A DNA stretch of 10,724 nt from Proteobacteria bacterium UBA4575 (GCA_002386945.1 DGKH01000022.1:1-10724); one strand, 5' to 3'. Counted from the first letter of the stretch, positions 1 to 8,650 are shown. The notes: generated by a model not told the origin, from the sequence alone. A program made the numbers and translations.

Positions 1-36
1 CATGAAGTAACGCACGTTAATTAATAATTTTTTCAT
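1..36 (-). CDS. 5' end of an unidentified gene (first 12 codons)
   Basis: An open frame starts with ATG at 36-34 and runs off the left edge in phase; it reads MKKLLINVRYFM. A GGAG ribosome binding site lies at 46-43, six bases before the ATG, and a strong extended -10 promoter lies upstream at 137-145, so this is very likely a real start. The basic, hydrophobic beginning could be a signal peptide or membrane segment, but 12 residues are too few to assign a family. An in-frame ATG at 42-40 directly abuts the GGAG and is a poor alternative. Confidence 0.6.
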   Translation of the reverse strand, partial: MKKLLINVRYFM

Positions 37-42
37 TCTCAT

Positions 43-46
43 CTCC
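43..46 (-). promoter_or_regulatory. Ribosome binding site of the left-edge gene
   Basis: GGAG on the minus strand, six bases before the ATG at 36-34. It selects that ATG over the in-frame ATG at 42-40, which would leave no spacing. Confidence 0.6.
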
Positions 47-136
47 AACGGGGTGTAAATTAGTACTGCATTATTATTGTTTTAGATCTCAGATCCAGCC
101 TACATTAAGGGGGGTTCCTCTGATCTATTGACTAAG

Positions 137-145
137 ATTATAGCA
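137..145 (-). promoter_or_regulatory. Extended -10 promoter for the left-edge gene
   Basis: The minus strand reads TGCTATAAT: a perfect -10 hexamer at 142-137 preceded by the TGn extension. No good -35 hexamer sits 16-18 bases upstream (CTGGCG at 17 bases), which is usual for extended -10 promoters. Transcription would begin near 129-133, giving a leader of about 95 nt before the ATG at 36. The site lies in the 249-bp gap after msrB, so the left-edge gene is probably its own transcription unit. Confidence 0.55.
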
Positions 146-273
146 CCGAGAAACTGTAACGCCAGTCCGTAAATATAAGGAATTAAGGTTTATTACAGGC
201 GATGTCCAGCTAACTATTACCTTGACGTATATGGTCTGGATCTGATGAGTGCAGATCACTCTGAAAAACGCAC

Positions 274-291
274 AAAAAAGCTACCTTAGCC
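274..291 (-). terminator. Weak intrinsic terminator overlapping the msrB stop
   Basis: On the minus strand GCTA-AGG-TAGC forms a 4-bp stem (plus one G-U pair) directly followed by six T residues at 279-274. The loop and stem contain the msrB stop codon (286-288). The stem is short, so termination may be inefficient or Rho-aided, but its position at the end of the operon is right. A second small stem (239-244 with 252-257) further downstream has no T tract. Confidence 0.35.
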
Positions 292-675
292 GTCTATCGC
301 GGGGCTAAATACCAAGGATAATGAATTAATGCAGTAGCGCTTATAAGTCGGCGCTGGACCATCATCAAACACATGACCCAGATGTGAGCCACAGGCCTCA
401 CAACAAACCTCAGTTCGCGCCATACCATGGCTTTGATCGGTAATATAGCGAATGGCCTTAGAATCAGCCGATTGGATAAAACTAGGCCAACCACTGCCTG
501 AATCAAACTTATTATCGGATTGAAACAACAGGGCGTCGCAACAAACACAGTGGTAGTGTCCGGGCGATTTGTTATCCAATAATTCACCACTAAACGGAGG
601 CTCAGTACCCTTTTGCCAGCACACAGCGTACTGCTCAGGGTTTAGCTTTTCCTTCCAGCGCTTTGGATCGTCCAT
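286..675 (-). CDS. msrB: Peptide-methionine (R)-S-oxide reductase MsrB
   Basis: Reduces the R epimer of methionine sulfoxide in oxidised proteins, with thioredoxin as usual electron source; cytoplasmic, as no signal peptide is seen. The 129 residues cover the whole SelR fold. Zinc ligands are Cys43 and Cys46 (CVCC) and Cys92 and Cys95 (CEAC). The catalytic cysteine is Cys115 in RYCINS, and SHGM and [10 protein letters not shown] are intact. The resolving-Cys position in GSGWPSF is Ser61. Cys19 in [13 protein letters not shown] occupies the place where some MsrBs, as in Pseudomonas and Xanthomonas, carry an alternative resolving cysteine; that it resolves here is inference. The ATG is 14 nt after the pnp stop, so msrB is probably the last gene of this operon. 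The binding site is weak (GAG seven bases upstream; AGGG is too close). Confidence 0.95.
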   Translation of the reverse strand: MDDPKRWKEKLNPEQYAVCWQKGTEPPFSGELLDNKSPGHYHCVCCDALLFQSDNKFDSGSGWPSFIQSADSKAIRYITDQSHGMARTEVCCEACGSHLGHVFDDGPAPTYKRYCINSLSLVFSPAIDG

Positions 676-689
676 CGCCCTACTCTAGC

Positions 690-2792
690 TTATTCTGCAG
701 CAGGTGCTGCTTCAGCTTCTTCAGCAACCGCTTTCATACTTAAACGAATTCGGCCTTGCTTATCAACTTCCAGCACTTTAACGGTAACCATCTCACCTTC
801 AGACAATACATCAGTGACATTTTCAACGCGCTCATTTGAGATCTGTGAAATATGCACTAATCCATCACGGCCAGGCAGAATAGTAACAAAGGCACCGAAG
901 TCCATAATCTTAGCGACCTTACCTTCGTAAATCGTGCCTACTTCAACGTCTGCTGTAATCTGTTCGATACGTTTTTGTGCTTCTTCACCAGCTGATCGAT
1001 CGACAGAAGCAATCTTGATGTTACCTTCATCATCGATATCGATGCTGGCACCTGTCTCTTCTGTAATTGCACGAATGACAGCGCCACCCTTACCAATCAC
1101 GTCACGAATCTTATCTGGGTGAATCTTAATAGCGATTAGACGTGGTGCATACTGAGACATTTCACTTGGTCCAGTAATCACTTCATCCATCTTCTCTAGA
1201 ATATGTAGACGGCCTTGCTGTGCTTGCTCAAGGGCAACCTGCATGATCTCTTCTGTGATGCCGTCAATCTTGATATCCATTTGAAGTGCTGTAATACCGT
1301 CTTTAGTACCAGCTACTTTAAAGTCCATATCACCCAAGTGATCTTCATCACCAAGGATGTCAGACAACACTGCAAATTTGTCATCTTCTTTAATAAGACC
1401 CATCGCAATACCTGCAACCGGTGCCTTAATTGGCACACCTGCATCCATTAACGCCAGGCTGGTGCCACAGACAGATGCCATAGAGCTTGAACCGTTAGAT
1501 TCAGTAATCTCAGACACAACACGAATCACATATGGGAACTCGTCACCTGTTGGCATAATCGCTTGCACACCACGTTTAGCTAACTTGCCATGACCAATTT
1601 CACGACGACCGGGAGAACCAGTACGCCCTGCTTCACCAACTGAATATGGAGGGAAGTTGTAATGCAACATAAACGTTTCTTTACGCTCACCATCGATAGC
1701 ATCGATGATTTGTGCATCACGTCCAGTACCTAGTGTTGTTGCCACAATGGCCTGTGTCTCACCACGTGTAAATAATGAAGAGCCATGCACACGAGGTAGA
1801 ACATTGGTGCGAATAAAGATAGGGCGAACAGTCTTAGTGTCACGTCCATCAATACGGGGCTCACCTTGTAAGATCTTGCCACGAACTAAAGATTTTTCTA
1901 AACGACTGAACTCAGCTGATACATCAGCTGCTGCCGGACCGTCTTCAGTCGCCAGCGCTTCAACCGTCTGCGTGCGTACTGCAGCCACTGCCTCTTGGCG
2001 GGCTAACTTTTCTGAAGTCTGGTAAGCGCTAGTAAGCTCTGCAAGACATGCATCACTGACCTTTGTTGCTAATGTTTCATCACGCTCTTCTGCTACCCAA
2101 TCCCAAGTAGGCTTAGCCACTTCGGCCGCCAACTCTGAAATAGCTACAATTGCTGATTGCATATGTTGATGACCAAACATTACTGCACCCAACATGATTT
2201 CTTCTGATAATACGTTAGCTTCTGACTCCACCATTAGAACTGCTTTACTAGTACCGGCAACCACGAGTTCAAGATCAGAAGTCTCTAATTCAGTTTTGCT
2301 TGGGTTAAGGATGTAGTCACCATCGGTATAACCGACTTTAACTGCACCGACAGGGCCCGCAAATGGGATGCCTGAGATGGCGAGTGCTGCAGAGGCACCA
2401 ATCAATGCAGGAATATCTGCATCAACTTCTGGATTTAATGAAACGACTGTAGCAATAATTTGTACTTCGTTTTTAAAACCCTTTGGAAACAATGGCCGAA
2501 TCGGGCGATCAATCAAGCGACAGATCAGCGTCTCTTTTTCTGAAGGACGACCTTCACGCTTAAAGAAGCCGCCTGGAATCTTACCGGCAGCGTATGTCTT
2601 TTCTTGATAATTAACGGTCAATGGGAAGAAGCCACGTGATGCGTCTGCTTTCTTCACACCAACAGCTGTAACCAATACAACTGTATCGTCCATATTGACT
2701 AAGACAGCACCATCCGCCTGACGGGCAACCTCACCTGTTTCAATGGTGACTTGACGAGAACCAAACTGGAACGATTTTTTTATACTATTCAC
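690..2792 (-). CDS. pnp: Polyribonucleotide nucleotidyltransferase (PNPase)
   Basis: A 3'-to-5' phosphorolytic exoribonuclease that releases nucleoside diphosphates; acts as a trimer in mRNA decay and RNA quality control. The 700 residues (E. coli 711) show two RNase PH-like domains (about 10-140 and 320-545) separated by a helical domain, with the active-site block [14 protein letters not shown] near 482-496. A KH domain (VIGKGG, about 555-595) and an S1 domain (about 618-688, with FGAFV and GLVHISQI) follow, then an acidic alanine-rich tail. Translation starts at GTG, with AGGT eight bases upstream; the start agrees with the family N-terminus. It lies 132 bp after rpsO. The leader contains a 9-bp stem resembling the E. 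coli RNase III autoregulation site. No truncation or frameshift is seen. Confidence 0.98.
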   Translation of the reverse strand: MNSIKKSFQFGSRQVTIETGEVARQADGAVLVNMDDTVVLVTAVGVKKADASRGFFPLTVNYQEKTYAAGKIPGGFFKREGRPSEKETLICRLIDRPIRPLFPKGFKNEVQIIATVVSLNPEVDADIPALIGASAALAISGIPFAGPVGAVKVGYTDGDYILNPSKTELETSDLELVVAGTSKAVLMVESEANVLSEEIMLGAVMFGHQHMQSAIVAISELAAEVAKPTWDWVAEERDETLATKVSDACLAELTSAYQTSEKLARQEAVAAVRTQTVEALATEDGPAAADVSAEFSRLEKSLVRGKILQGEPRIDGRDTKTVRPIFIRTNVLPRVHGSSLFTRGETQAIVATTLGTGRDAQIIDAIDGERKETFMLHYNFPPYSVGEAGRTGSPGRREIGHGKLAKRGVQAIMPTGDEFPYVIRVVSEITESNGSSSMASVCGTSLALMDAGVPIKAPVAGIAMGLIKEDDKFAVLSDILGDEDHLGDMDFKVAGTKDGITALQMDIKIDGITEEIMQVALEQAQQGRLHILEKMDEVITGPSEMSQYAPRLIAIKIHPDKIRDVIGKGGAVIRAITEETGASIDIDDEGNIKIASVDRSAGEEAQKRIEQITADVEVGTIYEGKVAKIMDFGAFVTILPGRDGLVHISQISNERVENVTDVLSEGEMVTVKVLEVDKQGRIRLSMKAVAEEAEAAPAAE

Positions 2793-2800
2793 TACGGATT

Positions 2801-2804
2801 ACCT
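2801..2804 (-). promoter_or_regulatory. Ribosome binding site for the GTG start of pnp
   Basis: AGGT on the minus strand, eight bases before GTG at 2792-2790. No in-frame ATG lies near, and the family N-terminus begins here, so the site supports the GTG start. Confidence 0.5.
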
Positions 2805-2839
2805 ATCAGTTGAATCAATTAAGATTATTTTTCTTCGCC

Positions 2840-2861
2840 CACACTACGCCCTCGCAGTGTG
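2840..2861 (-). promoter_or_regulatory. pnp leader stem-loop, probable RNase III processing site
   Basis: Bases 2840-2848 and 2853-2861 form a 9-bp stem (one G-U pair) with a four-base loop AGGG in the RNA. A further CGC/GCG pairing can extend it past a small internal loop. On the transcript the stem is followed by an A-rich stretch, not a U tract, so it is not a terminator. In E. coli, RNase III cuts a stem in the pnp leader and PNPase then removes the remaining duplex strand, repressing its own synthesis. Position (about 48 nt before the GTG) and shape fit that role; function here is inferred. Confidence 0.6.
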
Positions 2862-2886
2862 TCGCGCATACGGAAATATCAAATGG

Positions 2887-2915
2887 AAATAAACAACGCA
2901 TCGTAGATTGCGTTG
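2887..2915 (-). terminator. Intrinsic terminator-like hairpin after rpsO
   Basis: CAACGCA at 2915-2909 and TGCGTTG at 2900-2894 form a 7-bp stem with an eight-base loop (or 6 plus 3 bp around a bulged A), followed by GTTTATTT. It begins nine bases after the rpsO stop. The E. coli rpsO-pnp gap also has a partial terminator here that lets some transcription reach pnp. The interrupted T tract suggests leaky termination. Confidence 0.6.
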
Positions 2916-2924
2916 GTCGCATTA

Positions 2925-3194
2925 TTAGCGACGTAGACCTAATGAGGAGATCAGCTTCTGGTAACGCTGTTGATCTTTACGCTTCACATAATCAAGTAAT
3001 TTACGACGCTTGTTAACTAAACGCAGTAGACCGTGACGTGAGTGATGGTCGTGTTTGTGAGACGTAAAATGCTCACTGAGATATGAGATACGTGCAGACA
3101 GCAAAGCTACCTGTACTTCCGGTGATCCTGTGTCGTCTTTTGCTTGCTGGTATTCACCAATAATGCCTGACTTATCTTCTGCTGTTAGCGCCAT
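2925..3194 (-). CDS. rpsO: 30S ribosomal protein S15
   Basis: A primary 16S rRNA-binding protein that contacts the central domain and starts assembly of the 30S platform; it also forms bridge B4 with the 50S subunit. The 89 residues match the family length. Conserved blocks include [12 protein letters not shown], the [24 protein letters not shown] rRNA-binding region at about 42-65, and the LGLRR end. The ATG is followed by ALTAED, as in orthologues. It lies 70 nt after truB, with a promoter in that gap, and precedes pnp as in E. coli. The predicted leader of about 32 nt has no clear ribosome binding site. S15 is known in several bacteria to repress its own mRNA by binding the leader; whether this short leader does so cannot be judged by eye. 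Confidence 0.98.
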   Translation of the reverse strand: MALTAEDKSGIIGEYQQAKDDTGSPEVQVALLSARISYLSEHFTSHKHDHHSRHGLLRLVNKRRKLLDYVKRKDQQRYQKLISSLGLRR

Positions 3195-3233
3195 ATTCAG
3201 TATTCTTTACAGTGTTTTATTCGAGAGGTCGCG

Positions 3234-3261
3234 ATTCTACCACGTGATTGCCAAGGCACAA
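3234..3261 (-). promoter_or_regulatory. Extended -10 promoter for rpsO-pnp-msrB
   Basis: In the truB-rpsO gap the minus strand reads TGGTAGAAT, a TGn extension before TAGAAT (3239-3234; five of six matches to TATAAT). A poor -35 (TTGTGC, 3261-3256) lies 16 bases upstream. Transcription would start near 3227, about 32 nt before the rpsO ATG. E. coli also has an rpsO promoter in this gap. Confidence 0.5.
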
Positions 3262-3264
3262 TAC

Positions 3265-4191
3265 TTATATTTGCATCAAATGGGCGGAAAAGTTCTGGAA
3301 TTTCACCGATCCGTCTTCATTTACGTGGCCTAAGCCCCGAAAAATCCCATTTGTATTATAAATAGCGACAAAGTGGCTACCTGTCGTACCAGCTAGGTTT
3401 AATACCTTGCCCGCGGCTAATAATTGCAATAACCCTTCCTTCACGACAACTTTGGGATACTCAGCAAAGGCCATTTCTAGCGGTTGCAATAATTGTGCGA
3501 TGTCCATACCAGGGGTTTGCTGCCACTGTTCCAGCTCATCAATAGTCATACTCTTTTGAAAACCACCAACTCGGTTCCGACGCAGGATATGAATATGTGC
3601 ACCACAACCTAAAGCCTCACCTATATCTTCAACTAGGGTGCGGATATAGGTCCCTTTAGAGCAATCAACCACCATATCGAAGGTACTTTCGACCTGATCT
3701 TGGACCAATTCCTTGATCGCATAAATATTAACTGTTCTAGCCTCACGCTCTATCTCGACACCTTCTCGAGCTAGTTTATACAGCGGCTGCCCATCGTGCT
3801 TTAGTGCCGAAAACATCGGTGGAATTTGCTCTATCTCGCCAACAAATTGAGCTGCAACAGACTCTAGTTGCTGTAGTTGCTCGGCTGTCACCTCAGATTC
3901 AGCAACCACCTCACCTTCAGCATCACCTGTACTGGTCTTTTGTCCCAGTTTGGCGCGCACATAATAGGTTTTGGAACTGGCGACAATATGCTCAGCGGCT
4001 TTTGTTGCACGCCCAAAGCAAACGACGAGAACACCGGTCGCAAGGGGATCTAAAGTCCCAGTATGGCCAGCTTTCTTAGCGTTAAATAAGTATTTGACGC
4101 GCTGTAGCGCTTGATTAGATGACATGCCAAGTGGTTTATCCAAAACGAATAAACCGTGGAGATCACGTCCACGTTTTTTGCGGTTAGCCAA
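3265..4191 (-). CDS. truB: tRNA pseudouridine(55) synthase TruB
   Basis: Converts uridine 55 in the T loop of elongator tRNAs to pseudouridine and also acts as a tRNA-folding chaperone. The 308 residues (E. coli 314) include the N-terminal GLFVLDKPLGMSSN motif, the catalytic block AGHTGTLDPLATGVL with the nucleophile Asp48, the CSKGTYIRTLVEDIG motif near 180-193, and GCGAHIHILRRNRVG. A C-terminal PUA-like domain covers roughly 245-305. The start is TTG at 4191-4189: MANRKKRGRDLHG aligns with the usual MSRPRRRGRDING and no in-frame ATG lies nearby. The gap to rbfA is 11 nt. The ribosome binding site is weak, so translation may be coupled to rbfA. Confidence 0.97.
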   Translation of the reverse strand: MANRKKRGRDLHGLFVLDKPLGMSSNQALQRVKYLFNAKKAGHTGTLDPLATGVLVVCFGRATKAAEHIVASSKTYYVRAKLGQKTSTGDAEGEVVAESEVTAEQLQQLESVAAQFVGEIEQIPPMFSALKHDGQPLYKLAREGVEIEREARTVNIYAIKELVQDQVESTFDMVVDCSKGTYIRTLVEDIGEALGCGAHIHILRRNRVGGFQKSMTIDELEQWQQTPGMDIAQLLQPLEMAFAEYPKVVVKEGLLQLLAAGKVLNLAGTTGSHFVAIYNTNGIFRGLGHVNEDGSVKFQNFSAHLMQI

Positions 4192-4202
4192 GAATATACT
4201 CG

Positions 4203-4598
4203 CTATTCTTCAGGGGCCTGATCAGGCTCTGTATCTTCGGATTCTTCTAGTGGCAGTCGGTTTTTTGATAATAAGACATCCAATCGCGATGAGCGATCTA
4301 ATGAATCATCATAGACAAAACTTAAATGAGGCACGATACGTAAGCGAAGCAGACGACCAAGCTCTTTGCGTAGGAATGGTGTGGCTTTTTCTAAACCCTG
4401 TTGCAGCTCAGCTAGGTCAGGGTTGCTGCTGTATGGCGTGTAATAGACCTTAGCAGCGGACAAGTCCTTACTCACCACGACTTCAGAGATAGCAAACTCA
4501 CTTACTCTGGGATCACGTACTGAATTTCTGACTAATAGGGTTAGCTCGCGTCTTAACTGCTCGCTAACCCGCAAAGAGCGTGGATAGTCTTTCGGCAT
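4203..4598 (-). CDS. rbfA: 30S ribosome-binding factor RbfA
   Basis: Binds the immature 30S subunit near helix 1 and the 3' end of 16S rRNA, assisting late maturation and cold adaptation. The 131 residues match the family (E. coli 133). The single KH-type domain shows RVSEQLRRELTLLVR, the VRDPRV turn, SKDLSAAKVYY and LRIVPHLSFVYDDS, followed by an acidic, probably disordered tail (EESEDTEPDQAPEE). I place the start at ATG 4598-4596, one base after the infB stop (TAAGATG), because MPKDYPRSLRVSEQ aligns with the family start. A longer open frame reaching 4664 lies inside infB and adds 22 non-conserved residues. No good ribosome binding site is present, which fits translational coupling to infB. 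Confidence 0.97.
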   Translation of the reverse strand: MPKDYPRSLRVSEQLRRELTLLVRNSVRDPRVSEFAISEVVVSKDLSAAKVYYTPYSSNPDLAELQQGLEKATPFLRKELGRLLRLRIVPHLSFVYDDSLDRSSRLDVLLSKNRLPLEESEDTEPDQAPEE

Positions 4599-4599
4599 C

Positions 4600-7107
4600 T
4601 TAGTCGATAGTACGAGCAATTTCGGTGCGTGTGTACACCTCAATATTGTCGCCTGGACGGACATCGTTGTAGTTCTTCACTGCGATACCACATTCCGTAC
4701 CGGAACGAACCTCATTCACATCATCCTTATGACGACGTAATGACTCCAACTCACCCTCGTAAATAACTACGTTATTACGCAAGACACGAATCGGACTACC
4801 TCGTTTGATTAAACCCTCAACCACCTGACAACCGGCAACAGCGCCAAGTGCTGATGATTTAAAGACATCTTTCACTTCAGCAACACCAATAATCTCTTCA
4901 CGCAATTCAGGTGATAGAAGACCACTCATGGCGCTCTTCACATCGTCGATCGCTTCGTAGATGACACTGTAATAACGTAGATCAACGCCTGTCGCATCAA
5001 GCGCCTTCCGTGCGCTGCCATCGGCACGGACATTAAAGCCCATAACGATCGCGCTAGAAGCCGCTGCTAAATTGATATCTGATTCTGTAATACCACCAAC
5101 GGCGGCACTAACAATAGTTACTTTCACCTCATCGGTAGAAAGATTCAGCAATGATTCGCGCAACGCCTCAGCACTACCCTGCACATCGGCCTTAACTAAA
5201 ATATTGACACTTTCCATCTCACTTTCTTTCATCTGAGTGAAGATGTTTTCTAGCTTGGCGGCTTGTTGTGCTGCCAGCTTAATCTCACGTGTCCTACTGC
5301 GACGACCCTCTGCAATCTCACGTGCCTTACGCTCGCTCTCTGCAACAATGGCATCTTCACCAGACTGAACCGTACCTGATAAACCTAAGACAACTACCGG
5401 TAATGATGGGCCGGCACTTTCAATTTGATTGCCCTGCTCATCAAAGATGGCGCGTACACGGCCATATTCCTCACCAGCCAGCAATAAATCACCACGTGCT
5501 AAGCGTCCTTCTTGAACCAAGACGGTACATACTGGACCACGTCCACGATCTAGCGTCGATTCGATAATCGTACCGGTTGCTGGACCTTCCGGTACTGCCT
5601 TCAATTCTAATACTTCCGCCTGTAGGCTGATCGCATCTAATAGCTGCTCAACGCCTTCGCCGGTCTTCGCCGATACATTAATAAAGATAGTATCGCCGCC
5701 CCATTCTTCAGGAACAACTTCCAATCCAGATAGATCAGTACGTACTCGATCAGGATCAACGCCTTCTTTATCAATTTTATTAACTGCAATCACTAGCGGC
5801 ACACCCGCTGCTTTCGCATGATCAACAGCTTCTTTTGTTTGCGGCATAACACCGTCATCAGCAGAAACCACCAATACAACAATATCGGTCACCTGCGCAC
5901 CACGTGCACGCATAGCCGTAAAGGCTGCGTGTCCTGGTGTATCTAAGAAGGTAATGACACCGTTATCTGTTTCAACATGATAGGCGCCAACGTGCTGCGT
6001 AATACCACCAGCTTCACCATCAGCCACTTTCGCGCGACGGATATAATCGAGTAATGATGTCTTACCATGATCGACATGCCCCATGACGGTCACCACTGGT
6101 GGGCGAGTCACTCTCGCCGCATCGTCATACTCAGGCTTAACCACATCAGATTCGACGTTATCAGTCTGCACTGGAGTGGCCACATGACCCATTTCTTCAA
6201 CCACTAATATCGCGGTATCTTGATCAATCACTTGGTTGATAGTGGCCATAGCCCCCATCTTCATCATCACCTTAATGACTTCCGCCGCCTTAATTGCCAT
6301 CTTCTGTGACAAGTCGGCAACTGAAATACTCTCTGGCACTTCAACTTCGTGAATCACAGGCTCCGTAGGTCTCTCAAAGGCATGCTTACCCGATGACTCT
6401 ACTTTTGCACGTCCTCGATTTCGGCCACCAGACGGCTTACGTCTACCGCGCTTATCGCTGGATACATGCAACTCTGCTCGCTTGCCATCACGCTTACGTG
6501 CTGGCTTTTTATCTTTAGTCACCGTCGCTGCAGGTTTCTTCTCTACAGTTGGTTCTGGTGTAGCTGTGGCTTTCACCGCGGCAAGTGCTTGTGCCGCCTT
6601 CTCTGCTTCTGCTTGAGCGACCTTATCAGCGGCCTCTTTTACAGCCGCTTCTTCTAAGCGTAATTTCTCAGCAGCTGCATTAGCTTCATCATCGCGTTTC
6701 TTCTGCTCTGCCTCTTCCGCTAGACGGATAGCTTCTAGAGCTTCCTCTTCTTCACGTTTCTTTTGTTCTTGCTCTTCAACTAAGTCACTGCGCTTAACGT
6801 AGGTTTTTTTACGTCGCACTTCGACATTAACTGTACTGCTTGTGCTGGTACGTCCTTGACCACCGCTCACTTTTAACTGTGAGGTGCTCTTTCGCCGTAA
6901 AGTGATTTTTTTATTATCACCTTCTGCGTTACCGAGCTTAGCGCTTCGGGAGTCTCGCAAATGCTCTAGCAATTGAAGCTTTTCATTATCTGAGATCACT
7001 TGATCTGCAGCTGTAAACTTCAAGCCAGCATCTGTAAGCTGCTCAAGTAATTTATCGACCGGAGTACCGACGACTTTTGCGAGTTGTTCTACTGTGACTT
7101 CTGCCAT
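4600..7107 (-). CDS. infB: Translation initiation factor IF-2
   Basis: A GTPase that places formyl-Met-tRNA in the P site and promotes 50S joining. The 835 residues (E. coli IF2 alpha 890) begin with an IF2_N domain (1-50), then an E/K/A-rich, probably coiled and flexible stretch (about 95-180), a basic KR/GR-rich segment (about 195-240) and a second IF2_N-type domain (about 255-310). The G domain has GHVDHGKT at 343-350, GGITQH, DTPGH at 389-393, NKID at 443-446 and a SAK motif near 478. Beta-barrel domains and the C-terminal fMet-tRNA-binding domain (ending near [13 protein letters not shown]) follow. ATG at 7107 lies 33 nt after nusA and lacks a strong ribosome binding site. E. coli makes shorter IF2 forms from internal starts; none is obvious here. 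Confidence 0.98.
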   Translation of the reverse strand: MAEVTVEQLAKVVGTPVDKLLEQLTDAGLKFTAADQVISDNEKLQLLEHLRDSRSAKLGNAEGDNKKITLRRKSTSQLKVSGGQGRTSTSSTVNVEVRRKKTYVKRSDLVEEQEQKKREEEEALEAIRLAEEAEQKKRDDEANAAAEKLRLEEAAVKEAADKVAQAEAEKAAQALAAVKATATPEPTVEKKPAATVTKDKKPARKRDGKRAELHVSSDKRGRRKPSGGRNRGRAKVESSGKHAFERPTEPVIHEVEVPESISVADLSQKMAIKAAEVIKVMMKMGAMATINQVIDQDTAILVVEEMGHVATPVQTDNVESDVVKPEYDDAARVTRPPVVTVMGHVDHGKTSLLDYIRRAKVADGEAGGITQHVGAYHVETDNGVITFLDTPGHAAFTAMRARGAQVTDIVVLVVSADDGVMPQTKEAVDHAKAAGVPLVIAVNKIDKEGVDPDRVRTDLSGLEVVPEEWGGDTIFINVSAKTGEGVEQLLDAISLQAEVLELKAVPEGPATGTIIESTLDRGRGPVCTVLVQEGRLARGDLLLAGEEYGRVRAIFDEQGNQIESAGPSLPVVVLGLSGTVQSGEDAIVAESERKAREIAEGRRSRTREIKLAAQQAAKLENIFTQMKESEMESVNILVKADVQGSAEALRESLLNLSTDEVKVTIVSAAVGGITESDINLAAASSAIVMGFNVRADGSARKALDATGVDLRYYSVIYEAIDDVKSAMSGLLSPELREEIIGVAEVKDVFKSSALGAVAGCQVVEGLIKRGSPIRVLRNNVVIYEGELESLRRHKDDVNEVRSGTECGIAVKNYNDVRPGDNIEVYTRTEIARTID

Positions 7108-7140
7108 GCGCTTATCTAAAAAGTGTTAAGAGTAGGTTCG

Positions 7141-8631
7141 TTATTCTTCTGCGAACCAAGGTGCACGAGCTTGCATAATTAACGCCCCTGCTTTTTCTTC
7201 ATCTAGACCTTCAATGTCTGCAATGTCATCTACTGCCTGTTCGGCAAGATCTTCCATTGTCACTACACCTTTAGCCGCCAGCTCATAAGCCAAATCTCGG
7301 CTCATGCCTTCCATCGCAAGCAAGTCTTCAGCAGGCTCTGCAATCTCAGCGTTGTCGTCAGATATTGCCATTGTAAGCAAGGCATCACGTGCTCGACCAC
7401 GAAGCTCATCAACCATTTGCTCATCAAATTCTTCAACTTCAAGTAATTCTTTTGGTGGTACGTAAGCAATCTCATCCACCGTAGTAAAGCCTTCTTGAAC
7501 CAAGATCACTGCTACTTCTTCGTCCACATCTAGCTTCGCCATGAATAACTCTTGGCTTTGGCGCATCTCGCCTTCATTCTTTTCTTCGGCCTGAACTTCT
7601 GTCATCACGTTCAGATCCCACTTCGTTAACTCACTAGCTAATTTAACGTTTTGACCACCACGTCCAATCGCTTGCGATAACTTGTCTTCCTCTACCGCGA
7701 TATCCATGCTGTTAGTTTCTTCATCTACAACAATAGACATCACCATAGCTGGTGACATTGAGTTAATAACGAACTGCGCTGGATTCTCATCCCATAAGAT
7801 GATGTCGATTCGCTCACCAGCTAACTCATTAGAAACTGACTGCACACGTGAACCACGCATGCCGACACAGGCACCAACAGGGTCTAACCGTGGGTCAAGA
7901 GAGCGCACAGCGATCTTGGCACGCAGGCCAGGGTCGCGTGCAGCACCTAGCACTTCAATTAGATTTTGGCCGACTTCAGGCACTTCCAGCTTGAATAATT
8001 CAACCAAGAATTCAGGTGCAGTTCGGGTTAGAAAGAGTTGTGGACCTCTAGGCTCAGAACGCACTTCCTTAAGGTAAGCACGTACACGATCGCCTGGACG
8101 AATCGATTCACGTGGGACTAAATCTTCGCGTGGGATAAAGCCTTCAGCATTAGAGCCCAGGTCGATAAAGACACCGCCATGCTCCGAACGCTTAACGATA
8201 CCCATCATCAACTCACCAACACGATCGATATAAGCATCAACAATTTGAGCACGTTCAGCTTCACGTACTTTTTGAACAATTACTTGTTTCGCGGTATGCG
8301 CGGCAATACGACCAAAGGCAACTGAGTCTATCGACTCTTCAATATAGTCACCGACTTCAATTTCGCCGTGATCACGTATTGCATAACTGTGAAGGATTTT
8401 ACGTTCGGTCGAATCAAATTCTGGATCTTCATCATCCACGACCAACCAACGACGATAAGTATCATACTCGCCAGACTCACGATCAATCGCAACGCGCACT
8501 TCGATATCTTCTGGATATCGTTTACGTGTCGCAGTAGCTAGTGCTGCTTCAATCGCTTCGAAGATAATCTCTTTGTCGACACCCTTCTCATTCGAGACGG
8601 TATCGGCAACCATTAAGATTTCCTTGTTCAT
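7141..8631 (-). CDS. nusA: Transcription termination/antitermination factor NusA
   Basis: Binds RNA polymerase and nascent RNA; increases pausing, aids intrinsic termination and takes part in antitermination complexes. The 496 residues (E. coli 495) show an N-terminal polymerase-binding domain (1-130), S1 (about 135-200), KH1 (with PVGACVGMRGSRVQ) and KH2 (with IGRGGQNVKLASEL), then two acidic C-terminal repeats (about 360-430 and 435-490) as in other gammaproteobacteria. I choose ATG 8631-8629, since MNKEILMVADTVSNEKG aligns with the family start and AGGA lies six bases upstream. An in-frame TTG at 8649 would add six unsupported residues. The gap after rimP is 19 nt. NusA represses its own operon in E. 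coli, which bears on the tandem leader terminators upstream. Confidence 0.98.
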   Translation of the reverse strand: MNKEILMVADTVSNEKGVDKEIIFEAIEAALATATRKRYPEDIEVRVAIDRESGEYDTYRRWLVVDDEDPEFDSTERKILHSYAIRDHGEIEVGDYIEESIDSVAFGRIAAHTAKQVIVQKVREAERAQIVDAYIDRVGELMMGIVKRSEHGGVFIDLGSNAEGFIPREDLVPRESIRPGDRVRAYLKEVRSEPRGPQLFLTRTAPEFLVELFKLEVPEVGQNLIEVLGAARDPGLRAKIAVRSLDPRLDPVGACVGMRGSRVQSVSNELAGERIDIILWDENPAQFVINSMSPAMVMSIVVDEETNSMDIAVEEDKLSQAIGRGGQNVKLASELTKWDLNVMTEVQAEEKNEGEMRQSQELFMAKLDVDEEVAVILVQEGFTTVDEIAYVPPKELLEVEEFDEQMVDELRGRARDALLTMAISDDNAEIAEPAEDLLAMEGMSRDLAYELAAKGVVTMEDLAEQAVDDIADIEGLDEEKAGALIMQARAPWFAEE

Positions 8632-8637
8632 ACTTGA

Positions 8638-8641
8638 TCCT
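8638..8641 (-). promoter_or_regulatory. Ribosome binding site deciding the nusA start
   Basis: AGGA on the minus strand, six bases before ATG 8631-8629. It lies downstream of the alternative TTG at 8649 and so favours the ATG. Confidence 0.7.
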
Positions 8642-8650
8642 ATTTCCAAC

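Noticed and set aside
89-245. 10-bp inverted repeat (89-98 and 236-245) around the left intergenic region
   Set aside because: The arms are 137 bp apart with no conserved flanks, terminal structure or transposase remnant; a chance match of this length is not unlikely in such a stretch.
2862-2915. A pnp-specific promoter (TGATATTTC) between the two hairpins
   Set aside because: The -10 matches only three of six positions and no acceptable -35 is present.
4599-4664. A 22-residue N-terminal extension of RbfA overlapping infB
   Set aside because: The extra residues are not conserved in RbfA and lie in another frame of the conserved IF2 C-terminus; the ATG at 4598 gives the family length.
7682-8077. 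131-codon plus-strand open frame opposite nusA, and similar plus-strand frames opposite pnp, infB, truB and katG
   Set aside because: They lie antisense to strongly conserved genes, have no family features I recognise, and are best explained as by-products of codon use on the other strand.
8632-8649. A longer nusA start at TTG 8649, adding six residues
   Set aside because: The AGGA site at 8638-8641 and the family N-terminus MNKEIL both support ATG 8631; the extension would begin one base from the rimP stop without its own binding site.
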